A DNA stretch of 16,514 nucleotides, from contig JAIRSV010000013.1 of the NCBI GenBank assembly GCA_031255275.1, forward strand, positions 1 to 16,514. The letters are read 5' to 3'. A program made the position numbers and the translations under genes. Below are positions 1 to 6,534 of this stretch, piece by piece. The number at the start of each line of letters is the position of its first letter. Position 1 is the stretch's first letter. Source of the DNA: Proteiniphilum sp. GTDB lineage: Bacteria > Bacteroidota > Bacteroidia > Bacteroidales > Dysgonomonadaceae. Under the pieces are notes generated by a model that saw nothing but the letters and a program-made list of their open reading frames with translations, was not told where the DNA came from and did no database searches.

Positions 1-1
1 T

Positions 2-202
2 CAAGTCGGCAACCAATATACCGGGACTGTCGGCGGCATTTTTATGGCTGACATGCGCGAACTTTACGAACCCTTGCAGGGCTTTACGCAAATTGTCGGA
101 CATAATCGAGTGCCGGATATTAAAGATGTTTCAATCAACGGCGGACGAATCATTTTTTGTGACTGTCTATGGAATGGACGGTACTTGAAAATTCAGTATT
201 GA
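2..202 (+). CDS. C-terminal end of a probable metallophosphoesterase (partial)
   Basis: The frame is open from the left edge of the window to a TGA at 200-202 and gives the last 66 residues of a protein whose start lies outside. The sequence contains IVGHNRVPDI followed, about 20 residues on, by IIFCDCLWNGRYLKI and the terminus. This fits the end of calcineurin-like phosphoesterases of the Ser/Thr protein phosphatase type, where a GH(T/N) motif supplies a metal-ligand histidine and a final beta strand carries an Asp after a run of hydrophobics (here FCDC). The catalytic N-terminal motifs (DxH, GDxxD, GNHE) are not visible because the gene is cut by the window edge. The family call is therefore inference from the C-terminus only; that the fragment is coding is more secure than its function. 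No clear terminator follows. Confidence 0.55.
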   Translation, partial: QVGNQYTGTVGGIFMADMRELYEPLQGFTQIVGHNRVPDIKDVSINGGRIIFCDCLWNGRYLKIQY

Positions 203-574
203 CTGCGCCGCACAATCAATCCCGGGCATGCCTGCTTTTTTGGAAATTCACCTTACATGGCACACATTCGCCACCCCTGCTTTTTCCCGGTACCAATGAC
301 GCAGTTTCCGATAAAAAACGGTTAGCAAAATGGTTCGGAAATGAAAATGTACGCATAAATCTCCTGCCGTTTAATAAAACCATCAGGACATTAGACGTCA
401 ACGCCCGAAATACGGAGCGGAAATACCGCACAGAAAACCGGTGCAAAATCCGTCTACGAAGCCCTTAAAGTCCGTTTCCCGCCCGTCAAACGCAACCGCG
501 ACGGCGAAACAGTCTCCGAATAGCAGGCTTCCGGCGCGGCATTTTTCGCCCGATGTACCATATTTACCGCTCCG
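203..574. other. Intergenic stretch without a convincing gene
   Basis: This 372-bp stretch lies between the partial phosphoesterase gene and the first 21-bp array. Short open frames exist on both strands, but none has a recognisable domain, a plausible start context or a signal peptide. The one thing that reads like protein is a start-less segment at 395-523, recorded separately as a possible relic. No tRNA, no strong hairpin followed by a T-run and no obvious promoter was seen. Confidence 0.5.
395..523 (+). pseudogene. Possible gene relic, C-terminal fragment
   Basis: Between a TAG at 392-394 and a TAG at 521-523 the frame encodes 42 residues and has no ATG. The last part reads KSVYEALKVRFPPVK and then RNRDGETVSE, which looks like an ordinary soluble protein terminus rather than random translation. 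No family is recognised. It could be the tail of a decayed gene or chance in a moderately GC-rich sequence. The call is weak. Confidence 0.15.
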
Positions 575-844
575 AGCGCGCTTCGTCACGCTCGGAGCGG
601 CGTCGTTTGTGCCCGGAGCGAGAAATTCTTCACCTGAGCGAGAAAATCCTCGCTCGGAGTGAGAAATTCCTTGCTCGGAGCGGGAAAATTCTCGCTCGGA
701 AGGAGAAATTCTTCGCTAAAAGCGAGGAAATCTTCACTTGAGTGAGAAATTCCTTGCTCTGAACGGGAAATTCCTCGCTCGGAAGGAGAAATTCTTCGCT
801 AAAAGCGAGGAAATCTTCACTTGAGTGAGGAAATCTTCGCTCAG
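575..844. repeat. Tandem array of 13 imperfect-palindrome units, 20-21 bp each
   Basis: Units begin at 575, 596, 617, 637, 658, 679, 700, 721, 741, 762, 783, 804 and 824. Those at 617, 721 and 804 are 20 bp and the rest 21 bp. A typical unit has a GAGCGAG arm, a 6-nt AT-rich core such as AAATTC or AAAATC, and a CTCGCTC arm; the copy at 636-655 is a perfect 7-bp inverted repeat. The two leftmost units are the most diverged. One frame can be read as a heptapeptide repeat, but the 20-bp units break that frame, so the array is most likely noncoding. It has no spacers of CRISPR type. Function is unknown. Confidence 0.9.
661..826. repeat. 83-bp higher-order tandem duplication inside the palindrome array
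   Basis: Positions 661-743 are repeated almost exactly at 744-826. The stretch 691-746 matches 774-829 over 56 bp without a difference, and the differences lie in the first 30 bp of the unit. The 83-bp unit equals three 21-bp units plus one 20-bp unit. This indicates recent expansion of the array by slippage or unequal recombination. Confidence 0.85.
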
Positions 845-913
845 GACATGAATGACGGCCTTCGCAGTGAGAATTGCCGGAATCATGGCGTTTTTTTCAC
901 GGTAATTTTGCGC

Positions 914-938
914 TGTTCATGCGTGCGAAACATGAACA
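914..938 (-). terminator. Possible weak hairpin terminator of the AraC gene
   Basis: TGTTCATG at 914-921 and CATGAACA at 931-938 form an 8-bp inverted repeat with a 9-nt loop, six bases beyond the stop codon of the minus-strand regulator. No T-run follows on the minus strand, so a classical intrinsic terminator is not shown. A T6 tract lies further right, which would act only for plus-strand transcription. Confidence 0.3.
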
Positions 939-943
939 TGCCG

Positions 944-1849
944 TCACATTTTTTGATACACTTTCGGTGAGCAGCCTACTTGCTTTTTGAAAAATACACC
1001 GAAATGAGACTGATCATGAAAATTCAACTCATTACTCACTTGCTGGACGGACATTTTTCCCGATTTCAGCAGCATTTTCGCCTCTATAGTCAAATATTCG
1101 CGGATCCACTGCGCTGCCGTTTTGCCGCTCGCCGAACGTATCAGCGCCGACAGATATTTAGCCGTCACGTGCAGCTTGTCGGCATAAAAACCGATTTCAC
1201 GACGTTCCCTGTAATTGCGTTCGACAAGCCGTATGAACTGCTCGAAGACAAACTCTTTCGCCGGTGGTTTTTCCGCCGTTTCCTGCCTGTTCTTCTGCTG
1301 CAGAATCGCATACGCATTATAAAAAAGGACATTGACGTATTGCTGGATAATTTGCCGGCTGAAAAGTCCTTTTTCCGCTATCCTGTTCTTTATAAGGCGG
1401 TAAATGGCCAGCGTTTCCTTCATGCAGTTTTCGGTCAGCTTCATGCCTCCTTCGTTGAGAAAATGCTGCTGAAGCTCCATTGCTTCCGAAAAACTCTCCT
1501 TCTTGTCCCAGAAACTTGTTTTCAGGATGAAGGCTATTGACCTGAAATCTGACGAATATTCGGTTATTTCAAAAATACGGTTGGGAAGAATCGCCAGTAA
1601 GACATTCTTTTCGAGCACAAAGTCTCTTGTTTCCAGTTTTGCTTTCAGGCTGCCGCCGGTGCACACGAGTACAATGACTTCGTTGCTGCGAAACGGAAAA
1701 TGCAGGATATTCTCTTTCCCTATCCTGTCAAGAGTAACAATATCGGTGATGTTGTCCGAGGCGATAAAGCAGTCTTCGATGCTTTCGTTTTCAAAAGTTT
1801 TGAACAGTTCGTCGGGACTGATTTGTATAACTTTTCTTTTTCTTTTCAT
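944..1849 (-). CDS. AraC-family transcriptional regulator
   Basis: This 301-residue protein should bind DNA and control transcription, most likely of the divergent efflux operon. The C-terminal ~95 residues carry the two helix-turn-helix units of the AraC family: the first around IGFYADKLHVTAKYLSALIR, the second around SVQQVSNELNFHDQSHFGVF, followed by the usual hydrophobic KKQVGCSPKVYQ ending. The N-terminal ~170 residues look like a cupin-type sensing domain (alternating beta-strand pattern, an ILHFPFRSNE segment and a later VLLAILPN segment), with no recognised ligand. The ATG at 1849 was chosen; the frame extends to a GTG at 1897, but the extra residues are unlike a protein start and the extension would occupy much of the divergent promoter region. 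Length fits stand-alone AraC regulators of the Bacteroidales. The target genes are inferred from position only. Confidence 0.88.
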   Translation of the reverse strand: MKRKRKVIQISPDELFKTFENESIEDCFIASDNITDIVTLDRIGKENILHFPFRSNEVIVLVCTGGSLKAKLETRDFVLEKNVLLAILPNRIFEITEYSSDFRSIAFILKTSFWDKKESFSEAMELQQHFLNEGGMKLTENCMKETLAIYRLIKNRIAEKGLFSRQIIQQYVNVLFYNAYAILQQKNRQETAEKPPAKEFVFEQFIRLVERNYRERREIGFYADKLHVTAKYLSALIRSASGKTAAQWIREYLTIEAKMLLKSGKMSVQQVSNELNFHDQSHFGVFFKKQVGCSPKVYQKM

Positions 1850-1872
1850 TTTCGATAAACATTCCGATTGCA

Positions 1873-1905
1873 AAAGTGCGCATAATTTTTTGATCACGGC
1901 ACTTT
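1873..1905. promoter_or_regulatory. Inverted repeat in the divergent control region
   Basis: AAAGTGC at 1873-1879 and GCACTTT at 1899-1905 are perfect 7-bp inverted arms 19 bp apart, lying between the regulator and the efflux operon. They could be operator half-sites or an incidental repeat. The arm at 1873-1879, read on the minus strand, also lies within CACTTTTG, a near match to the Bacteroidota -7 element for the regulator gene, though no -33 TTTG is correctly spaced. Confidence 0.3.
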
Positions 1906-1927
1906 ATAACAATTTTCTGTTATTTTG
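1906..1927 (+). promoter_or_regulatory. Palindrome overlapping a candidate -7 element of the efflux operon
   Basis: ATAACA (1906-1911) and TGTTAT (1918-1923) are perfect 6-bp arms around a 6-bp spacer, a common form for an operator. The right arm overlaps TTATTTTG (1920-1927), which matches the Bacteroidota -7 consensus TAnnTTTG at seven of eight positions and would place the transcript start about 50 bases before the first gene. A TTTG at the expected -33 distance is missing, so the promoter assignment is tentative. Confidence 0.35.
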
Positions 1928-1987
1928 TACCACTCCCGGGGGGCTAAAAACAGTAATTTCACCCCTCAATCATCTAATCATAAAAAT

Positions 1988-2386
1988 ATGTGTAAATCAG
2001 ACAGAATAAAATCAGGCTTTGTCGCCGGAGTGATATTGTTTCTGTTCAGCTTTCCGGCCGCTGCTCGGGATATTGCAGGCGTCTGGCTGACGGAAAAGGA
2101 TGAATCGAAAATCGAAATTTACCGGCAAAACGGCGAATATTTCGGTAAAATCATCTGGATAAGGGATCCGAAGAAGCAAAAGGCAGTTGGCGTTCTGACG
2201 CTGAAGAACTTCGTGATGCAGGAGGATGAAACGTACGAAGGCAGTGTTTATGCCCCGCACCTGGATAAAAACGTCAAAGGTGTTATCACGGTGAGGGGTG
2301 AGGAGGAGATCGAGATTCGCGGTTACCTTGGATTCTTCAGCGGAAAACAGGTATGGAAAAGAGTAAAACAGGCAGGTAATGAATGA
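1988..2386 (+). CDS. Secreted DUF2147-domain protein
   Basis: The product has 132 residues. Residues 1 to about 26 form a signal peptide (a basic start, then FVAGVILFLF and the cleavage region SFPAAA before RD), so the mature protein should be periplasmic or exported. The mature part follows the DUF2147 pattern: DIAGVWLTEKDESKIEIY near the start, then NGEYFGKIIWIRDP, a G-containing spacer with LTLKNFV, SVYAPHLD, and an ending with IEIRGYLGFFSGKQVWKRV. DUF2147 proteins are small beta-rich secreted proteins of undefined role. The ATG at 1988 was chosen because the signal peptide begins there; the frame is open to an ATG at 1925, but the added residues are polar and unlike a leader. The stop overlaps the start of the next gene by 8 bp, so it is translationally linked to the efflux genes. 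The link is unusual and the role within the operon is unknown. Confidence 0.8.
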   Translation: MCKSDRIKSGFVAGVILFLFSFPAAARDIAGVWLTEKDESKIEIYRQNGEYFGKIIWIRDPKKQKAVGVLTLKNFVMQEDETYEGSVYAPHLDKNVKGVITVRGEEEIEIRGYLGFFSGKQVWKRVKQAGNE

Positions 2387-3419
2387 AAAATCAGTTTTTG
2401 CAGCAATGATGCTGTGCGTTTTAACCGCCTGTTCCGGCGAAAAGACGACGGAACGGCAGGTGACGGCTGTTCCCGTGAAGGTTATCGAAATCGCCGCTAC
2501 GCAGAGGACAGGCGTAAGGAATTATGTGGGTACGGTGGAAGAATCGGCTGCCGTATCGCTCTCGTTTGCCCGCTCCGGCACGGTGGAAGAGGTTTTTGTG
2601 CAGGAGGGACAGCGGGTGACGAAAGGGCTGTTGCTCGCCACGCTTGCCACGGCTACGGCCGAAAATACGTATCAGGGTGCTGTGGCCAAGCTCCGCCAGG
2701 CGCAGGATGCTTATGACCGGCTGGCGAAAGTTCATGAAAACGGTTCTCTGCCCGACATCAGGCTGGTGGAGGTCGAGACGGGTCTGCAGCAGGCAAAGTC
2801 GATGGCTGCCGTGGCCGGGAAGTCGCTGGAGGACTGCAGGCTTTATGCGCCCCGCGGCGGCGTGATTTCCGGACGCGACATAGAACCGGGAATGAATGTG
2901 ATGCCGGGCATACAGGCGCTTAAGCTTATTTCGGTGGAAACGGTTCTTGTCAGGATTCCCGTGCCCGAAAGCGAGATAGGCAAAATTGCCGTGGGACAGA
3001 CGGCTGCCGTCTCTGTCGCCGCGCTCGACGGCGCCGCTTTTACGGGTCGGGTGATAATGAAGGGCGTGTCAGCCAGTCCCGTCTCGCACACCTACGGGGC
3101 GAAGATTGAAATTGCCAACAGTGCCGGTGCAGATAATCATTCTCCCCTGCTGCCCGGCATGGTATGCAGGGTTTCTCTTGCGGAGGATGCGAAAGCGGCG
3201 GAGGTGGTGGTGCCGAACCGTACCGTGCAGATTGCGGCGGACGGCAGGAAATATGTCTGGATTGCCGACGGCAATGTTGCCCGGCGGCAGTTTGTCGAAA
3301 CGGGCGGACTGGACGACAATGGTATTGTCGTGACCGGGGGGCTTTCGGCCGGCGACAGGCTTATTACGGAGGGTTTCCTGAAAATCAGCGAGGGAACGGC
3401 GATCGTCATCAGTGAATAA
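2379..3419 (+). CDS. RND efflux membrane-fusion (periplasmic adaptor) lipoprotein
   Basis: This 346-residue HlyD/AcrA-type adaptor would bridge the inner-membrane pump and the outer-membrane channel encoded just downstream. A lipoprotein signal ends at LTAC, making Cys18 the lipid-anchored residue. The order of parts is typical: a first beta/lipoyl half with ARSGTVEEVFVQEGQRVTKG (about 64-83), a short alpha-helical hairpin (about 90-148), the second lipoyl half with LYAPRGGVISG followed by EPGMNVMPG (about 154-178), then a beta-barrel and membrane-proximal domain (about 185-346). The hairpin is short, as in adaptors of about 350 residues. The start overlaps the DUF2147 gene, and the stop lies 22 bp before the chosen ATG of the pump gene. 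Substrate specificity cannot be read from the sequence. Confidence 0.92.
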   Translation: MNEKSVFAAMMLCVLTACSGEKTTERQVTAVPVKVIEIAATQRTGVRNYVGTVEESAAVSLSFARSGTVEEVFVQEGQRVTKGLLLATLATATAENTYQGAVAKLRQAQDAYDRLAKVHENGSLPDIRLVEVETGLQQAKSMAAVAGKSLEDCRLYAPRGGVISGRDIEPGMNVMPGIQALKLISVETVLVRIPVPESEIGKIAVGQTAAVSVAALDGAAFTGRVIMKGVSASPVSHTYGAKIEIANSAGADNHSPLLPGMVCRVSLAEDAKAAEVVVPNRTVQIAADGRKYVWIADGNVARRQFVETGGLDDNGIVVTGGLSAGDRLITEGFLKISEGTAIVISE

Positions 3420-3445
3420 TGAACAGCAAAGAATTACGGGTATGA
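3419..3445 (+). other. Eight-codon mini-ORF bridging the adaptor and pump genes
   Basis: An ATG at 3419 shares its first base with the adaptor stop codon (TAATG) and opens an eight-codon frame (MNSKELRV) whose TGA at 3443-3445 overlaps the chosen ATG of the pump gene (ATGA). A ribosome could pass from the adaptor to the pump by two stop-restart steps. This is seen in the sequence, but its use is inferred. Confidence 0.25.
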
Positions 3446-6400
3446 CGAATAACAGTAAAATAATCGAATGGATGCTGGTGAACCGCCGGATTGTCCTTTT
3501 GCTGGTTGTCGCGTTTTTTGCGGGCGGAATCATTTCGCTCGTCAGGATGCCGAAGCAGGAAATGCCCGAAAGCGTTATCCGCAAAGGGCTTGTGGTGGGC
3601 GTGTATCCGGGCGCTGCGGCCGGTCAGGTGGAGGAGCAGCTTACCAAACCGCTCGAACGGTATCTTTTCACCTATTCGGAGGTCAACCGCAAGACAACCG
3701 CTTCGCAGACCAGGGACGGGATATGTTACATCTTCGTCGACCTGGCGGACGGCGTGAAGGATAAGGACGTTGTCTGGAGTAAGATCAAACACGGGATTTC
3801 TACATTCAAAACCACCCTTCCTCCGGGCGTGCCGGCCGTCGTGGTCAATGACAGCTTTGGCGATGTATCGGCCGTGCTGGTGACGATAGAGGCCGGCGAC
3901 AAGAGTTATCGCGAGACGGACGCTTGCTGCGACATCCTCGAAGACCGTCTGCGCGCTGTCTCCGACGTGGCGAACGTGCGGCGGTACGGCTCCCGGAAGG
4001 AGCAGATCAGCATTTATACCGACAACGAAAAACTCTCGGCTTACGGCGTCGGTTCCCGAACGCTGGCCACTGCTCTCCTCACGCAGGGTCTCACCTCAGC
4101 GGGCGGCGCGCTGACGGGTGGTGCGGACATCTCTCCCATACATATTGCCGAGACCTTCAGGAGTGAACAGGATATTGCCGATCAGATTATTTTTTCCGAT
4201 CCGGCGGGAAACGTCGTCCGCGTGAAGGACATCGGCTCGGTGGTGCGCGAATATCCCGCTCCGGACGATTATATTACGTACAACGGCAGACAGTGTGTCC
4301 TGCTGTCGATCGAAGCGAATCCGAAAGCTAACATTATAACCTTCGGCGAAGAGGTGAACCGGGTACTGGCTGCCTTCGGAAGCGAACTGCCTGCGAGCGT
4401 GAATATCAACCGTATCGCCGATCAGCCGGAAATCGTTTCGGAGTCCATATCCATCTTCCTGCGCGAACTGCTGATTGCAATCCTGGCAGTCGTGCTGGTC
4501 ATCATCATCCTGCTGCCCTTCCGCGTATCGGCCGTTTCGGCAATGTCGATACCGATCACCATCGCCATCACCTTTGTCGTGATGTACGCTGCCGGTATTC
4601 CGCTCAATTTCGTTACACTGGCTGCCCTGATGGCCGTCCTGGGAATTATCGTCGACGATACCATCGTGGTGGTCGACAACTACATCGACAAGCTGGACGC
4701 GGGCTTTGACCGCTGGAATGCTACAATACGCAGCGTCAGAGAATACTTCAAATCCATCCTTTCGGCCACGCTGGCGATCACCATCACGTTCATCCCGCTC
4801 CTGTTCACCACCACGGGATACATGCACGACATGATTGTCCACTTCCCCTGGACTATTTGCATCACGCTCTTCTCGTCGCTGCTCGCAGGCGTCCTGGTCA
4901 TCCCCGTCATCCAGTACTTTCTGATAAGGAAGGGGCTGCACGCGCCGGACGCCGAAAGGGACGGAAAACGCCGTACCTTTCTCGACGTCGTCCGGTCGGC
5001 CTACGAAAGGCTGCTGGAAAAAGTCTTTGCATTTCCCGCCGCAACGCTCCTCACAGCCTTCGCGAGTATTGTTGCAGGCGCGCTGTTTTTCTCACTCGTA
5101 CCGATACGGATGATGCCCGTGGCCGAACGTGATCAGTTTGCCGTCGAAATATATTTGCCCGAAGGCAGTCCGCTCGAAAAAACCGCCGCCATTGCCGACA
5201 GCCTGGAATATATCCTGCGACAGGACAGCCGCATAAAATCCGTTTCGGCCTTCGTCGGCACAAGTTCGCCCCGCTTCCATTTCCTCTACGCGCCGCACAT
5301 CCCTGCCGGAAATTACGCCCAGTTCATCGTCAATACCGTGTCGGACAGGGCGACCGAGCAGTTGCTCGACGAATATACCAACCGTTATGCCCTCTATTTT
5401 CCCGAATGTTACGTACGGTTCAAACAGCTCGATTTCCAGGCGACCGATGCGCCGTTTGAAGTCCGTCTGACCGGCGACAATATGGCGGAACTGAAATCGC
5501 AGGCCGAAGGGATAGTGAATTACCTGCGCGGACTGCACGAATGTCTGTGGGTGGGCACCAGTTTCGAAACGCCTGTGCTGAGCACGAGAATAGAACTCAA
5601 CCGGGAAGAAATGTCGCGTCTGGGGATAAACAAAGCGTTTGTTTCGCTGAGCGTCCTGTCGGGTCTGACGGGAATGAAAGTCGGCGAAGTCTGGGAAGGC
5701 AACTATCAGCTGCCCGTCTGTCTGGTGCCGCAGCATGTCGACAGGAACGTCTCCGGTCTGGAAGACGTACCCGTTTCCGGTCTTCTCGGCCCCTCCGTCC
5801 CGCTGCGCCAGATCGGAAAAATATCGCCCGAATGGAACGAAAGCGTCATCACGCACCGCAACGGACTGCGCTCCATCACCGTGATGGCTGACATAAGGCG
5901 GGGCGAAAACGTGAATCGCGTCCTGAGCAAAATATTCAAACACGTGGATACTGCGATTCTGCCGCAGCTCCCGCCGGACATGCTACTGGAATACGGCGGC
6001 AGCAGGGAGCAGGACGAGGAGGTTTTTGCCCCCATAATACAGGGCGTGCTCGTCGCTCTGCTGATAATCTTCCTGATTTTGATCTTCCATTTCCGAAAGT
6101 TAAAGTTAGCCGTCATCGTGATGTCGTCGGCAGCGCTCTGCGTCTTCGGCGCAGGCTTCGGGGTATGGATAATGCACATCGACTTCAACGCCTTTGCCCT
6201 GCTGGGGATCATCGGTCTGGCGGGAATCATCGTCCGCAACGGGATCATCATGTTTGACTATATTGAATTCCTGCGCTTCCGGAAGGGAAAAAGCATAAGG
6301 CAGGCTGCGCTGGAGGGGGGAAAACGGCGTATGCGTCCCATTTTTCTCACCTCGTCCGTCGCCGCGATGGGCGTCCTGCCGATGATCATCAGCCAAAGCC

Positions 6401-6516
6401 CGATGTGGGCGCCAATGGCGGCCATAATCTTTTTCGGCACGCTCATCACGATGATCCTGACGGTTACCGTCCTGCCGCTGGTCTACTGGCTGGTGTACAG
6501 GAAATATGATAAATAA
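3442..6516 (+). CDS. RND-family efflux pump, inner-membrane permease
   Basis: The product has 1024 residues, the usual RND length, and should be a proton-driven exporter forming the inner-membrane part of the tripartite pump. An N-terminal membrane helix (RRIVLLLVVAFFAGG) is followed by the RMPKQEMPE segment, the first periplasmic porter domain (VYPGAAAGQVEEQLTKPLE), a cluster of helices from about residue 340, the second periplasmic domain after the helix at about 535-560, and a final helix cluster. The proton-relay aspartates are present as GIIVDDTIVVVDN (D405, D406; AcrB D407/D408). The position of AcrB Lys940 is held by Arg932 (GIIVRNGIIMFDY). The ATG at 3442 was chosen. A GTG at 3412 would overlap the preceding gene but has no better start context. 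This is the HAE-1-like branch; substrates are unknown. Confidence 0.93.
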   Translation: MTNNSKIIEWMLVNRRIVLLLVVAFFAGGIISLVRMPKQEMPESVIRKGLVVGVYPGAAAGQVEEQLTKPLERYLFTYSEVNRKTTASQTRDGICYIFVDLADGVKDKDVVWSKIKHGISTFKTTLPPGVPAVVVNDSFGDVSAVLVTIEAGDKSYRETDACCDILEDRLRAVSDVANVRRYGSRKEQISIYTDNEKLSAYGVGSRTLATALLTQGLTSAGGALTGGADISPIHIAETFRSEQDIADQIIFSDPAGNVVRVKDIGSVVREYPAPDDYITYNGRQCVLLSIEANPKANIITFGEEVNRVLAAFGSELPASVNINRIADQPEIVSESISIFLRELLIAILAVVLVIIILLPFRVSAVSAMSIPITIAITFVVMYAAGIPLNFVTLAALMAVLGIIVDDTIVVVDNYIDKLDAGFDRWNATIRSVREYFKSILSATLAITITFIPLLFTTTGYMHDMIVHFPWTICITLFSSLLAGVLVIPVIQYFLIRKGLHAPDAERDGKRRTFLDVVRSAYERLLEKVFAFPAATLLTAFASIVAGALFFSLVPIRMMPVAERDQFAVEIYLPEGSPLEKTAAIADSLEYILRQDSRIKSVSAFVGTSSPRFHFLYAPHIPAGNYAQFIVNTVSDRATEQLLDEYTNRYALYFPECYVRFKQLDFQATDAPFEVRLTGDNMAELKSQAEGIVNYLRGLHECLWVGTSFETPVLSTRIELNREEMSRLGINKAFVSLSVLSGLTGMKVGEVWEGNYQLPVCLVPQHVDRNVSGLEDVPVSGLLGPSVPLRQIGKISPEWNESVITHRNGLRSITVMADIRRGENVNRVLSKIFKHVDTAILPQLPPDMLLEYGGSREQDEEVFAPIIQGVLVALLIIFLILIFHFRKLKLAVIVMSSAALCVFGAGFGVWIMHIDFNAFALLGIIGLAGIIVRNGIIMFDYIEFLRFRKGKSIRQAALEGGKRRMRPIFLTSSVAAMGVLPMIISQSPMWAPMAAIIFFGTLITMILTVTVLPLVYWLVYRKYDK

Positions 6517-6534
6517 TCAGTTGACAATTTAATA

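Noticed and set aside
553..741. Open frame reading as a heptapeptide repeat (SEKILAR-like) across the left array
   Set aside because: It arises because most units are 21 bp; the 20-bp units break the frame, there is no signal or domain, and the start lies in the degenerate array edge.
575..844. CRISPR array
   Set aside because: Units abut with no unique spacers and no cas genes are nearby. The same applies to the right-hand array.
980..1540. Plus-strand frames antisense to the AraC gene (also 1503-2009)
   Set aside because: The minus strand has a clear double helix-turn-helix regulator; the plus-strand translations match nothing recognisable.
4096..4941. Long minus-strand frame opposite the RND pump (also 5092-5943)
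   Set aside because: Low-complexity, His/Asp/Gln-rich translation typical of the antisense of membrane-protein codons; the pump is intact on the plus strand.
1988..6516. Heavy-metal (Cus-type) efflux system
   Set aside because: Met-rich residues appear only in the channel loop; the adaptor and pump show no clear metal-relay methionines, so the general HAE-1-like call was kept.
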